33,546 nucleotides of DNA from Sphingomonadaceae bacterium (GTDB lineage Bacteria > Pseudomonadota > Alphaproteobacteria > Sphingomonadales > Sphingomonadaceae): the NCBI GenBank assembly GCA_029268145.1, contig JAJUHA010000024.1, forward strand, positions 1 to 33,546, given 5' to 3'. A program made the position numbers and the translations under genes. Positions within the stretch are counted from its first letter, which is position 1; the number at the start of each line of letters is the position of its first letter. This document shows positions 16,934 through 25,519 of this stretch, one piece after another. The notes below the pieces were generated by a model that saw nothing but the letters and a program-made list of their open reading frames with translations, was not told the DNA's origin and made no database searches.

Positions 16934-19900
16934 TCACTCGGCAGCTTGCGGCGTTCCCTTCGCCGCCGGCGCCCGCTCCCCGCCGGTCAGCAGGCGCGCG
17001 AGGCGCGGGCCGATCCAGCGCTCGAGATCGTCGGCAAGGGTGAAGCCCGCGGGCACGATGACGAGCGTGAGCAGGGTGGAGAGCAGGAGGCCGCCGATGA
17101 CGACGATGGCCATGGGCGCCCGGAAGCTGGTGTCGCCGTGGAGGCCCAGCGCCACGGGCAGCATGCCCGCCGTCATCGCGACCGTCGTCATGATGATCGG
17201 CTGGGCGCGCTTGTGCCCGGCATCGACGATCGCGGTCTCGCGGTCGACGCCTTGGCGCATCTCCTCGATCGCGAAGTCGACGAGCAGGATCGAGTTCTTG
17301 GCGACGATCCCGAACAGCATCAGGATGCCGATGTAGACGGGCATCGAGATGGCGTGGCCGGTCAGGATGATCGCGATGATCCCGCCGAGCGGCGCCAGCA
17401 GCAGCGAGCCCATGTTGACGAAGGGCGGAAGCACCCGGCGGTAGAGGAGGACCAGCACGGCAAAGACGAGCAGCACGCCCGAGACGATCGCGACGACGAA
17501 GTTGGTGACCAGCTCGTCCATCACCTCGGCCTGGCCGAACTTCACCTGGCGCACGCCGTCCGGCAGGTTGGCCATTGTCGGAAGCCGGTTGATCTCGGCC
17601 ATGGCCGGGCCGAACTCGACACCGTTCAGGTCCGCGACGAGGGTGATCCGCCGCGTCTGGTTGTAGCGCCGGAGCGTGGTGGGCCCCGTGCCGAAGCCGA
17701 TGTCGGCCACCACCTTGAGCGGCACCGAGCCGCCGCTCGCCGTGGGCACCGGGAGATTCTCGATCGCGGCAAGGTCGGTCCGCGCCGACTCGACCAGGCT
17801 GACGCGGATGGGCACCTGCCGGTCCGAGAGGGAGAACTTGGCCAGGTTCTGCTCGATGTCGCCGATGGTCGCGATCCGGATGGTGCGCGAGAGATCGGCG
17901 ACCGAGACGCCCATCTCGGCGGCGATGTCGAACTTCGGCCGGATGAGGATTTCCGGCCGGTCGAGATCGCCGGCAATCCGCGCGTCGCGCAGGATCTTCA
18001 GGCCCTGCATCTCCTTCTCGACCTTGCGCGCGGTGGCGTCGAGCAGCGCCGGGTCGTCGCTGGCCAGCATCAGGGTGATGTCGCGGCCGCCGCCGCCCGG
18101 CCCGAAGGACTGGAAGCTGATCCGGGCATCGGGCAACGCGTTCAGCGCGGGCGCGATCCGCCGCTCCCATTCCTTGGTGGTGACGCTGCGCTCCGCGCGC
18201 GGGACGAGGTCGATGTAGAGGTTGGCCTTCCTGACATCGCCGTCGTCGCCGATGAACTCGAAGACCGACTTCACCTCGGGCTGGCGGCGGAGGATGGCGC
18301 CGATCTCGTCCACCTTGCGCGTCGTGTCGGCAAGCGTCGCCCCGGGCGCCAGCTCGACCGAGAGCTGCGAGGTGCCGCTGTCGCTGTCGGGCGAGAAGGT
18401 CTGCGGGACCTGGCTGAACAGGAAGATGGTGAGCAGGAACGAGACGGCGCCCACCGCCACCGTCTTCCAGCGGTTGTGGAGCGACCAGCGCAGGAAGGCG
18501 AGGTAGCGGTCCATCAGCGGGCCATCGCCGTGGACGCGCGCGCCATGGGGCTTCAGGAAATAGGCGGCAACGAGCGGCGTGATGAGCCGGGCCACCAGCA
18601 GGCTCATGAACACCGCGACCGAGACGGTGAGCCCGAACTGCTTGAAATACTGGCCCGAGATGCCCGGCATGAAGGAGACGGGCAGGAAAACCGCGATGAT
18701 CGCGAAGGTGGTGGCGACGACGGCAAGGCCGATCTCGTCGGCGGCCTCGAGCGCGGCCTGGAAGGGCGTCTTCCCCATCCGCATGTGGCGGACGATGTTC
18801 TCGATCTCGACGATCGCGTCGTCGACGAGGATCCCGGCGACGAGGCTGAGCGCGAGCAGGCTGATGGTGTTGAGGGTGAAGCCCATCAGCTCCATGAACC
18901 AGAAGGTCGGGATGGCCGAGAGCGGGATGGCGAGCGCGGCGATGATGGTCGCCCGCCAGTCGCGCAGGAACAGCAACACGACGAGGACGGCGAGGATCGC
19001 GCCCTCGACCATCGCGGTAATGGCGCTGTCATACTCCTCCTCGGTGTATTTGACCGTGGTGAACAGCTCCTCGAACGAGACGCCCGGATATTCCGCGCGC
19101 AGCTCGTCGAGCACGCGGTTCATCCGTTCATAGACCTCGACGTCGGAGGCCCCCTTGGCCTTGAACAGGCCGAAGCTCGTCACCTGCCGGCCGTTGAGGC
19201 GCGCGATCGAGCGCTGCTCGGAGGTGCCGTCGCGCACCTCGGCAATGTCGGAAAGGCGGACGAACCGGCCGCCGGGAAGCGAGATGCGGGTTTCGCCGAG
19301 CTCGAGCGCGCTCTTCGCCCCGCCGAGCACGCGCACCGCCTGCTCGGCGCCCGAGACCTCGGTGCGCCCGCCGGGCACGTCGAGGTTGAGGCTGCGAAGC
19401 TGGGCGTTGACCTGCGCTGCGGTGATGCCGAAGGCCTGCAGCCGGTCGGGCTTCAGGTCGACGCGGATCTCGCGGGAGACCCCGCCGCCGCGCGACACCT
19501 GGGCAACGCCGGGAATGGCGACCATGCGCTTGGCTATGGTGTTGTCGACGAACCAGGACAGCTCCTCGAGCGACATGGCGGTCGACTGGACGGCGATGTA
19601 GGCGAGCGCGCCGCCCTCGACATCGACCCGGGTCACCTGCGGCTCGAGGATGCCCTCCGGCAGGTCGGAGCGGACCTTGGTGACGGCGTCGCGCACGTCA
19701 TTGACGGCGCGATCGACCGGAGTGCCGATCTGGAACTCGACCGTGGTGAAGCTGACCCCCTCCTGGACGAAGGAGGAGATGGACTTGATGTTGCCGATGC
19801 CGGCAACCGCGCCCTCGATCTTGCGGGTGATCTGGGTCTCGATCTCGGTCGGCGCCCCGCCCGGCTGGGACACCTGGACATTGACGATCGGCGCCGAGAT

Positions 19901-20026
19901 GTCGGGCATGGCGTTGATCTTCATGTTGATGAAGCTCATCGTGCCAAGAAGGCCCAGCATCAGGAACAGCAGGAGCGGCGGAATCGGGTTCCGGATCGCC
20001 CAGCTCGAGATGTTGCGAAGGTCCAT
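16934..20026 (-). CDS. RND efflux pump inner-membrane subunit (HAE1 family, AcrB/MexF-like)
   Basis: This proton-driven trimeric transporter captures hydrophobic substrates from the periplasm. The 1030-residue length and the duplicated architecture (12 helices, two large periplasmic loops) are typical. The N-terminus (NPIPPLLLFLMLGLLG, then MPDISAPIVNVQVSQPGGAP) and the charged residues of helix 4 (GILVDDAIVEIENI) are conserved. The helix-10 motif FGIVAKNSILLVDFAIEEM is also seen. It lies 20 nt after the membrane-fusion protein gene in the same operon. No outer-membrane channel is encoded here, so a TolC-type protein from elsewhere must complete the pump. The substrate cannot be told from sequence. 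Confidence 0.95.
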   Translation of the reverse strand: MDLRNISSWAIRNPIPPLLLFLMLGLLGTMSFINMKINAMPDISAPIVNVQVSQPGGAPTEIETQITRKIEGAVAGIGNIKSISSFVQEGVSFTTVEFQIGTPVDRAVNDVRDAVTKVRSDLPEGILEPQVTRVDVEGGALAYIAVQSTAMSLEELSWFVDNTIAKRMVAIPGVAQVSRGGGVSREIRVDLKPDRLQAFGITAAQVNAQLRSLNLDVPGGRTEVSGAEQAVRVLGGAKSALELGETRISLPGGRFVRLSDIAEVRDGTSEQRSIARLNGRQVTSFGLFKAKGASDVEVYERMNRVLDELRAEYPGVSFEELFTTVKYTEEEYDSAITAMVEGAILAVLVVLLFLRDWRATIIAALAIPLSAIPTFWFMELMGFTLNTISLLALSLVAGILVDDAIVEIENIVRHMRMGKTPFQAALEAADEIGLAVVATTFAIIAVFLPVSFMPGISGQYFKQFGLTVSVAVFMSLLVARLITPLVAAYFLKPHGARVHGDGPLMDRYLAFLRWSLHNRWKTVAVGAVSFLLTIFLFSQVPQTFSPDSDSGTSQLSVELAPGATLADTTRKVDEIGAILRRQPEVKSVFEFIGDDGDVRKANLYIDLVPRAERSVTTKEWERRIAPALNALPDARISFQSFGPGGGGRDITLMLASDDPALLDATARKVEKEMQGLKILRDARIAGDLDRPEILIRPKFDIAAEMGVSVADLSRTIRIATIGDIEQNLAKFSLSDRQVPIRVSLVESARTDLAAIENLPVPTASGGSVPLKVVADIGFGTGPTTLRRYNQTRRITLVADLNGVEFGPAMAEINRLPTMANLPDGVRQVKFGQAEVMDELVTNFVVAIVSGVLLVFAVLVLLYRRVLPPFVNMGSLLLAPLGGIIAIILTGHAISMPVYIGILMLFGIVAKNSILLVDFAIEEMRQGVDRETAIVDAGHKRAQPIIMTTVAMTAGMLPVALGLHGDTSFRAPMAIVVIGGLLLSTLLTLVIVPAGFTLADDLERWIGPRLARLLTGGERAPAAKGTPQAAE

Positions 20027-20046
20027 CGCCCGTCAGCCCCCGGCCG

Positions 20047-21237
20047 TCACGTCCTGAGGACCGGCGTGACCTTCTCGCCCGGCCGCACGAAGGCGCCGGC
20101 GGAGACGATCACCCGCTCGCTGCCCGAGAGGCCCTCGCCGATGGCGACCCCCGCCTGGCTGATGCTGGCGATGCGGACATCGCGGCGCACCACCCTGTTC
20201 TCGCCATCCACCACATAGACATAGCTTCCGGACGGGTCGGCCAGCACGGCCGACTGGGGCAGGACGGGGCGCATGGCCCGGCCGGCCTCGATGTCGGCGA
20301 CCGCGAAGCCGCCGGCGCGGATCGACGGGTCGGCGGGAAGCGCGATGCGCGCCGTGCCGAGCCGGCGCTGCGGATCGATGACGGGCTCGAGCAGCCAGAT
20401 GGTGCCGGTGACCGGCCGGGACGCGCCGACCGGCGTGACCGACACGGGCTCGCCGACCGAAAGCGCCGCCATGTCCTGCTCGGCCACTTCGGCGCGCAGC
20501 TCCATCTGGCCGCCGGCGGCGATGCGGAACAGCGCGCCCGACGCCGGCGAGACGACCTGGCCGGGCTCGACCATGCGCTGGAGCACGAGGCCGGCCTCGG
20601 GCGCGCGAATGCTCAAGCGGGCGATGCGCTCGCGCATCTCGCGCACCTGGGCCCGGGCCACCTCGGCGCGCGCCCGGGCGGAATCGCGCGTCGCCGTCCG
20701 CCGATCGATGTCGGCCTGCGAGACGAACCCGCGCTCGACGAGCTTCAGCGCCCGGTCGAGCTCGGCCTGGGCAAGGCGGACATCGGCATCGGCCTGGGCG
20801 ACCGCCGCCTCGAGCTGGGCGAGCTGCGCGCGCTGCACGCCCGAATCGATCTCGGCGAGCACCTGCCCGGCCCGGACATACTGGCCCGCCTCGGCGCGGA
20901 TGGCGACGATGGCACCCCCCTCGCCCACCACGCCCACGGGCATCTCGCGGCGGGCGGCGATGCTTCCGGTCACGCGGACCCGATCGGCAACCTCGACCTG
21001 GCCGGGCACCATGACCGAGACCGACGGCGGGCCCGACGGCGGCGCGGTCGGCCCCGGCGCGTTCGCCCGCTCGACGAGGAACCACACGAAGGCGGCCAGC
21101 GCGGCCAGCGAAAGCGCGACAAGCCCGAGCCGCGTCAGGGGGACGCGCGCATGCCACGGCCGCGCAGGCGCGTCGGCCTCCGGCTCCGCGACGGGCGCCA
21201 GCCCTTCGAGCTTCTGGGAGGGGAGATGCATGTTCAT
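20047..21237 (-). CDS. RND efflux membrane-fusion (periplasmic adaptor) protein
   Basis: This 396-residue adaptor of the HlyD/AcrA family links the pump to the outer-membrane channel. It has an N-terminal membrane anchor (LGLVALSLAALAAFVWFLV, about residues 33-51) without a lipobox. A lipoyl/barrel-sandwich half follows (VVGEGGAIVAIRAEAGQYVRAGQVLAEID), then an alpha-helical hairpin (about 130-200), a second lipoyl half, a beta-barrel and a membrane-proximal domain. The start is taken as the first ATG of the MNMHLPSQ segment at 21237. The frame is open further upstream, but that part has no family similarity. The ribosome site is weak. It is the first gene of the operon MFP-RND-DUF445. Confidence 0.9.
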   Translation of the reverse strand: MNMHLPSQKLEGLAPVAEPEADAPARPWHARVPLTRLGLVALSLAALAAFVWFLVERANAPGPTAPPSGPPSVSVMVPGQVEVADRVRVTGSIAARREMPVGVVGEGGAIVAIRAEAGQYVRAGQVLAEIDSGVQRAQLAQLEAAVAQADADVRLAQAELDRALKLVERGFVSQADIDRRTATRDSARARAEVARAQVREMRERIARLSIRAPEAGLVLQRMVEPGQVVSPASGALFRIAAGGQMELRAEVAEQDMAALSVGEPVSVTPVGASRPVTGTIWLLEPVIDPQRRLGTARIALPADPSIRAGGFAVADIEAGRAMRPVLPQSAVLADPSGSYVYVVDGENRVVRRDVRIASISQAGVAIGEGLSGSERVIVSAGAFVRPGEKVTPVLRT

Positions 21238-21548
21238 GAGCCCGGATTCCAGATGGATGTGCGAGGCAAGCGCCTCAAGACCCCCGGTTGCTCCCCTCAA
21301 AGAAACCGGACACGGGGCCCCATAACGCATGGCGCCCCCGGTTGAAAGCCCCGTTGTCGCGGGCTGCGACAGATGGGCAGCCCCGGCGCGCTTCCGGGGC
21401 ATGGGCCGACGGGCATGGGCCGACGGGCATGGGCCGAAGGGCTTGGGCCGACGGGCATGGGCCGAAGGGCTTGGGCCGAAGGGCTTGGGCCGGAGTGCCG
21501 GGCCTGCTATCGGGCGCGGCAGGTGCAGGCGCTGCGAAGTGGAAGCGC
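21238..21548. other. 311-nt divergent intergenic region with a minisatellite
   Basis: This gap lies between the leftward efflux operon and the rightward GlsB/YeaQ-like gene and must hold both promoters. I see no gene in it. It contains a GCCCCGG/CCGGGGC hairpin (21380-21386 with 21394-21400) and directly next to it the 14-nt tandem repeat described separately. No repressor gene of the TetR or MarR type flanks the efflux operon. Confidence 0.7.
21399..21496. repeat. 14-bp minisatellite, seven tandem units
   Basis: The unit GCATGGGCCGACGG is repeated head to tail from 21399. Units 1 and 2 are identical. The later units carry substitutions at two sites only: A/T at position 3 (GCATGG or GCTTGG) and C/A at position 12 (GACGG or GAAGG). 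The seventh unit decays at its end. Because 14 is not a multiple of three, the array shifts frame at each copy. It ends about 50 nt before the ATG at 21549. Confidence 0.92.
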
Positions 21549-21815
21549 ATGGGCTATGGCCTGTTCGGCTGGATCGTGATCGGCCTTGCGGCCGGAGCCC
21601 TGGCGCGCGCGCTGCACCCGGGCCGCGATCCCGGCGGGCTCGGCGTGACCCTCCTGGTCGGGATCGTCGGCGGCGTCCTCGGCGGCTGGCTTGGCCGGTT
21701 CCTCGGCGCCGGGCCGCAATCGACCCTTCTCAACCTCGCCCTGGCAACAGCCGGCGCTCTCCTCCTCCTGGTGCTGTGGCGGGCGATCGCGCGCGCCCGG
21801 GCCGGGCGTTCCTGA
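21549..21815 (+). CDS. GlsB/YeaQ/YmgE family small membrane protein
   Basis: This 88-residue protein of about three hydrophobic helices has the family pattern. An N-terminal 'GWIVIGLAAGALAR' is followed by a Gly/Asp-rich turn (PGRDPGGLGVTLLVGIVGGVLGGWLG) and a last helix ending in basic residues. Members are associated with stress responses in bacteria, but the activity is unknown. The ATG at 21549 starts the first helix. Longer in-frame starts would read through the minisatellite and can be discounted. Confidence 0.87.
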   Translation: MGYGLFGWIVIGLAAGALARALHPGRDPGGLGVTLLVGIVGGVLGGWLGRFLGAGPQSTLLNLALATAGALLLLVLWRAIARARAGRS

Positions 21816-21914
21816 GCGGAGCGCGCGGCGCATGCCTCCGCCCGCCGCGCTTCATCGCCGCGAAAGCCGGAGCGCGCCAGTGGCGCCGGCCTGCGGACGG
21901 AAAGGGACCTGCGC

Positions 21915-22613
21915 ATGCGACACTGGCTGGCACTTGGCGGACTTCTTCTTGCGGCGCCGGCCATGAGCGCCGAGCCGCCGCCCGCCACCATCACCATCAG
22001 CGCCGAGGCGCGCCGCACGGCCGCGCCCGATCTCGCGGTGCTGGGCGCGGGAGTCGTGACCCAGGCGCCCGACGCCGCGGCCGCCATGGCCGAGAACAGC
22101 CGGCGGATGACGGCGGTGGTGGCAGCGCTGCGCCGCGCCGGTATCGAGCCGCGCGACCTGAGGACGAGCCAGCTCGCGGTCCAGCCCCAGTATCGCTACG
22201 GCGAGGGCCGCGCGCCGGCCATCACCGGCTACCAGGCGACGAACCAGGTGACCGTCAGGCTGCGCGATCTCGCCCGGCTCGGCCCGGTCGTCGATGCGCT
22301 GGTGAAGGAAGGCGCCAACCGGATCGACGGACCGAACTTCATCGTCGAGAAGCCCGAGCCGCTGCTCGATGCCGCCCGCGCCGACGCGGTCAGGGCCGCC
22401 CGCGCCCGCGCCGAGCTGCTTGCCGCGGCCGCCGGCGTGCGGATCGTGCGGGTGCTCACCATCCAGGAGGCGGGCGGCGCGCCCGAGCCGCGGCCGATGA
22501 TGCGGGCGATGGCATCGGCCGAAGCTGCCGACATGGCGCCGCCGGTCGAGGCCGGGGAGAGCGAGCTGCGCGCCGGCGTGACCGTCACTTACGAGATCGC
22601 CCCGGCGCCCTAG
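21915..22613 (+). CDS. SIMPL domain (DUF541) periplasmic protein
   Basis: This 232-residue protein has a signal peptide (MRHWLALGGLLLAAPAMSA) and a single SIMPL/DUF541 domain. Family features are the opening ITISAEARRTAAPDLAVL, the 'LRTSQLAVQPQYRY' segment, GYQATNQVTVRLRDL, and a final beta strand ending in VTYEI. E. coli YggE, a relative, lowers oxidative stress by an unclear route; other members form oligomeric rings. An AAGGGA motif precedes the ATG at about the right distance. The last codons and the stop lie inside a GC-rich repeat that is duplicated downstream. Confidence 0.88.
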   Translation: MRHWLALGGLLLAAPAMSAEPPPATITISAEARRTAAPDLAVLGAGVVTQAPDAAAAMAENSRRMTAVVAALRRAGIEPRDLRTSQLAVQPQYRYGEGRAPAITGYQATNQVTVRLRDLARLGPVVDALVKEGANRIDGPNFIVEKPEPLLDAARADAVRAARARAELLAAAAGVRIVRVLTIQEAGGAPEPRPMMRAMASAEAADMAPPVEAGESELRAGVTVTYEIAPAP

Positions 22614-22687
22614 CGCGCCGGGGAGTGGCGGGATCGCCCCGGCGCCCGAGCGCCGCCCGGCGGTGACGGGAAAGCCCCGGCGCCGCC
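22595..22687. repeat. About 37-nt direct repeats at the 3' end of the SIMPL gene
   Basis: A 22-nt block starting GATCGCCCCGGCGCCC occurs at 22595 and, with one difference (T to G in the stop codon TAG), at 22632. A partial third copy, GCCCCGGCGCC, is at 22674. The first copy contains the final codons and stop of the SIMPL gene. The array fills the whole gap up to the nrdR stop. Confidence 0.75.
22600..22623 (+). terminator. Hairpin spanning the SIMPL stop codon
   Basis: CCCCGGCGC (22600-22608) pairs with GCGCCGGGG (22615-22623) over a 6-nt loop that includes part of the TAG stop. It is a very stable 9-bp stem at the junction of convergent genes, without a T-tract. Confidence 0.4.
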
Positions 22688-22689
22688 CC

Positions 22690-23151
22690 TCAGGCCTTCA
22701 CCGTCTTCGACAGCTGGCCGACGAAGGTCTCGAAATCCTTCGCCTCGCGGAAATCCTTGTAGACGCTGGCGAAGCGCACATAGGCCACCGGGTCGAGCTG
22801 CTCGAGCCCCTGCATGACGAGCGCGCCGATCTGGCCCGCTTCCACTTCGGTCTCGCCGAGCGCCTCGAGCTGGCGCTGCACCGAGGAGACGAAGCGCTCG
22901 ATCCGGTCGGGGTCGATGTCGCGCTTGCGGCAGGCAATCAGGATGGAGTGCGCCAGCTTCTCGCGGTCGAACGGTTCCTTCTTGCCCGACTTCTTGATCA
23001 CCACCAGCTCGCGCAGCTGGACCCGCTCGAAGGTGGTGAAGCGGGCGCCGCAGCCACCGCACTGGCGGCGGCGGCGGATCGCGGTGCCGTCCTCGGTCGG
23101 ACGGCTGTCCTTCACCTGGGTGTCCTCGGAGTGGCAGAAGGGGCAGCGCAT
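22690..23151 (-). CDS. nrdR: Transcriptional repressor NrdR
   Basis: NrdR senses ATP/dATP and represses ribonucleotide reductase genes. The 153-residue product has the N-terminal zinc ribbon (C3, C6, C31, C34) and an ATP-cone (about residues 48-138) with [16 protein letters not shown] and the [11 protein letters not shown] segment. The ATG overlaps the stop of the upstream gene as TGATG. It is the last gene of rpiB-glyA-orf-nrdR; linkage of glyA with nrdR is common in alphaproteobacteria. I found no obvious NrdR box inside this window. Confidence 0.97.
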   Translation of the reverse strand: MRCPFCHSEDTQVKDSRPTEDGTAIRRRRQCGGCGARFTTFERVQLRELVVIKKSGKKEPFDREKLAHSILIACRKRDIDPDRIERFVSSVQRQLEALGETEVEAGQIGALVMQGLEQLDPVAYVRFASVYKDFREAKDFETFVGQLSKTVKA

Positions 23152-23663
23152 CAGCCCTTCCGGGTGAGCGTCCTGAGATAGCCGAGCCCGCCGCCGACGA
23201 CGGCGCCGATGACCGGCCCGACGAAGGGAATGACCAACCCGAGCGCGGCGCCTGCGCCAGCGCCGATCGCGACATTGCGGCCGAGCGGAGTCCTCAGCAC
23301 GGCGCGCGCGGTTGCGGTCGCCTCGCGGCCCTTCTCGCTGTCGAGCGCCCGGCGGCCGGCCTCCTGCGCCTCGGCGAAGGCCTTCTCGGCCGCCTCGAAG
23401 GCCCTGTCGGCGGCCTCGGCGACCTTCTGCCCGGTCTCGGTCTCGAGCAGCCTGCGGCCCTTCTCCACCGCCTCTCCGGCGATCGCCTCGACCCGCTCGG
23501 CAAGCGGCTCGGCGGGCGCGCCGGCGTCCGGCTCCCCGGCGCCGGGGGCCGCGGCCTTCGCGGCGCGCGGCTTGCGCGCCGCCTTCGGTTTCGCCGCGGC
23601 ATTTCCCGCCGCCGATGCCGCCGGCTTGCGGCGGGCCCTTGCCTTCGGTTCCTCGTCGGTCAT
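23151..23663 (-). CDS. Unknown protein with Lys/Ala/Pro-rich N-terminal tail and C-terminal glycine-zipper membrane segment
   Basis: I do not recognise this 170-residue protein. Residues 1-45 are Lys/Arg/Ala/Pro-rich and resemble a histone-H1-like or AlgP-like tail. Residues about 52-118 form a charged, Ala/Glu-rich amphipathic helix with repeated [14 protein letters not shown]-type heptads, like LEA or apolipoprotein helices. Residues about 122-160 are a Gly-rich hydrophobic hairpin ([20 protein letters not shown] then [11 protein letters not shown]), followed by a basic end. The layout suggests a membrane-anchored protein with a DNA- or polyanion-binding tail, reminiscent of YqjD/ElaB-type ribosome-associated tail-anchored proteins. 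It lies 19 nt after glyA and its stop overlaps the nrdR start. The function is open. Confidence 0.75.
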   Translation of the reverse strand: MTDEEPKARARRKPAASAAGNAAAKPKAARKPRAAKAAAPGAGEPDAGAPAEPLAERVEAIAGEAVEKGRRLLETETGQKVAEAADRAFEAAEKAFAEAQEAGRRALDSEKGREATATARAVLRTPLGRNVAIGAGAGAALGLVIPFVGPVIGAVVGGGLGYLRTLTRKG

Positions 23664-23682
23664 GGCCGGTCCTTCCGCGGGC

Positions 23683-24978
23683 TCAGGGGTAGATGGGGAA
23701 GCGGGCCGTCAGCGCCTTCACCCGGGCGCGGACCTCGGCCTCGACCGCGGCGTTGCCGGCGTGCCCGTTGGCGCGCAGCCCGTCGAGCACGTCGGCGATC
23801 ATCTCGCCGATGGCCGCGAACTCAGCCTGGCCGAAGCCCCTGGTGGTCCCGGCCGGCGAGCCGACCCGGATGCCGCTCGTCTTGGTGGGCGGCAGCGGGT
23901 CGTTCGGCACGCCGTTCTTGTTGCAGGTGATGCCGGCGCGCTCGAGCGCCTCGTCGGCATCCGCGCCGGTCAGCCCCTTGGGCCGCAGGTCGACGAGGGC
24001 GAGGTGCGTGTCGGTCCCGCCGGCCACCAGCGCGCAGCCGCGGCTCTCCAGCGTCGCCGCCAGCGTCTTGGCGTTGGCGACGACTGCCGCCGCATAGTCG
24101 CGGAAGGCCGGCCGCAGCGCTTCGCCGAAGGCAACCGCCTTGGCCGCGATGACGTGGACGAGCGGCCCGCCCTGCAGGCCCGGAAAGACCGCCGCGTTCA
24201 GCTTCTTCGCGAGATCGGGGTCGTCGGCGAGGATCATCCCGCCGCGCGGGCCCCGGAGCGTCTTGTGCGTCGTCGTCGTCACCACATGGGCGTGGGGGAA
24301 GGGCGAGGGGTGCACGCCGGCCGCGACGAGGCCGGCGAAGTGGGCCATGTCGACGAGGAGGAAGGCGCCGACCCGGTCGGCGATCGCGCGCATCGCCGCG
24401 AAGTCGATGATGCGCGGATAGGCCGAGCCGCCGGCGATGATGAGCCGGGGCTGCTCGGCGATCGCCTGCGCCTCGACTGCGTCATAGTCGATCCGGTGGG
24501 TTTCCGGATGGACGCCATAGTGGACCGCGCGGAACCACTTGCCCGACTGGGCCGCCTTGGCGCCATGGGTGAGGTGGCCGCCGGCGTCGAGCGAGAGGCC
24601 CATGATGGTGTCGCCCGGCTTCAGGAGCGCGAGGAACACCGCGCCATTGGCCTGCGCCCCCGAGTGCGGCTGGACATTGGCGAAGGCGCAGCCGAACAGC
24701 GCCTTCGCCCGCTCGATGGCGAGGCTCTCGACGACATCGGCGTGGGCGCAGCCCTGATAGTAGCGCTTGCCCGGATAGCCCTCGGCATATTTGTTGGTGA
24801 AGACCGAGCCCTGCGCCTCGAGCACCGCGCGGCTCACGATGTTCTCCGAGGCGATGAGCTCGATCTGCTCGCGCTGGCGCGTCAGCTCGCCGCGCACCGC
24901 CGCAGCAACCGCGGGGTCGGCCTCGGCGAGGCTGTCGATGAAGAAGCTGTCGAAGGCGGGGAGGGGCTGGCTGCTCAT
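23683..24978 (-). CDS. glyA: Serine hydroxymethyltransferase
   Basis: This PLP enzyme interconverts serine and glycine and charges tetrahydrofolate with a one-carbon unit. Over 431 residues all family blocks are seen: [18 protein letters not shown] (42-59), the YYQGC segment, PHSGAQAN, and the PLP-lysine motif [16 protein letters not shown] with K239 as the Schiff-base residue. The length is normal. It starts 3 nt after the rpiB stop, so the two are co-transcribed. Confidence 0.98.
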   Translation of the reverse strand: MSSQPLPAFDSFFIDSLAEADPAVAAAVRGELTRQREQIELIASENIVSRAVLEAQGSVFTNKYAEGYPGKRYYQGCAHADVVESLAIERAKALFGCAFANVQPHSGAQANGAVFLALLKPGDTIMGLSLDAGGHLTHGAKAAQSGKWFRAVHYGVHPETHRIDYDAVEAQAIAEQPRLIIAGGSAYPRIIDFAAMRAIADRVGAFLLVDMAHFAGLVAAGVHPSPFPHAHVVTTTTHKTLRGPRGGMILADDPDLAKKLNAAVFPGLQGGPLVHVIAAKAVAFGEALRPAFRDYAAAVVANAKTLAATLESRGCALVAGGTDTHLALVDLRPKGLTGADADEALERAGITCNKNGVPNDPLPPTKTSGIRVGSPAGTTRGFGQAEFAAIGEMIADVLDGLRANGHAGNAAVEAEVRARVKALTARFPIYP

Positions 24979-24981
24979 GGT

Positions 24982-25410
24982 CTATCCCAGTTTGGCGACG
25001 CGGGCAGCATGGCGACCGCCGGCGAAGGGGGTGGAGAGGAAGGTCTGGAGCGCGTCGCGCGCCGTCTCGGTGCCGGTGAGGCGGGCACCGAGCGCGATCA
25101 TGTTGGCGTCATTGTGCTCGCGCGCGAGCCGGGCGGAAAGATGGTCGTGGACGAGCGCGCAGCGCGCGCCCGGCACCCGGTTCGCCGCGATCGCGATGCC
25201 GATGCCCGACCCGCAGACCACGACCCCCATCTCGGCCCGGCCGCCGGCCACCGCCTCGGCGCAGGCGCGGCCGAAATCGGGATAGTCGACCGGCCGGTCG
25301 GCATCGGCCGGGCCCAGATCCTCGACCTCGTGGCCGCCGGCGCGCAGATCCCCGGCAAGCAGGGCCTTCAGGGGAAAGCCGGCATGATCCGAGGCGATGG
25401 CAATGCGCAA
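24982..25410 (-). CDS. rpiB: Ribose-5-phosphate isomerase B
   Basis: RpiB interconverts ribose-5-phosphate and ribulose-5-phosphate. The 142-residue protein begins RIAIASDHAGFPLK, with D8 and H9 at the substrate site. It has the catalytic cysteine C66 in VVCGSGIG and H99 in AREHNDANMIALGAR, the same numbering as the E. coli enzyme. The start codon is a TTG at 25410 with GAGG upstream; no ATG is available at this position. It is the first gene of the rpiB-glyA-orf-nrdR operon and is divergent from the kinase gene at 25520. Confidence 0.96.
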   Translation of the reverse strand: MRIAIASDHAGFPLKALLAGDLRAGGHEVEDLGPADADRPVDYPDFGRACAEAVAGGRAEMGVVVCGSGIGIAIAANRVPGARCALVHDHLSARLAREHNDANMIALGARLTGTETARDALQTFLSTPFAGGRHAARVAKLG

Positions 25411-25443
25411 CGCGCGACCTCAAGCGCTGGTGGACAGGGCCGC

Positions 25444-25472
25444 CCTATGCACCAACTCGTGGCACAGGCCAA
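25444..25472 (-). promoter_or_regulatory. Candidate promoter of the rpiB operon
   Basis: Reading leftward, TTGGCC (25472-25467) and CATAGG (25449-25444) are 17 nt apart, and would give a leader of about 27 nt before the TTG start of rpiB. Both hexamers match consensus only partly. Confidence 0.3.
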
Positions 25473-25519
25473 GCAAGCATGGTTGAACGGCCCCGGCGCA
25501 GACGGCATGGCCCGGGCCG

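Noticed and set aside
21238-21402. N-terminal extension of the membrane-fusion protein to 21402
   Set aside because: The added residues show no signal or family similarity and reach almost to the minisatellite. The MNMHLPSQ start places the membrane anchor at the usual distance.
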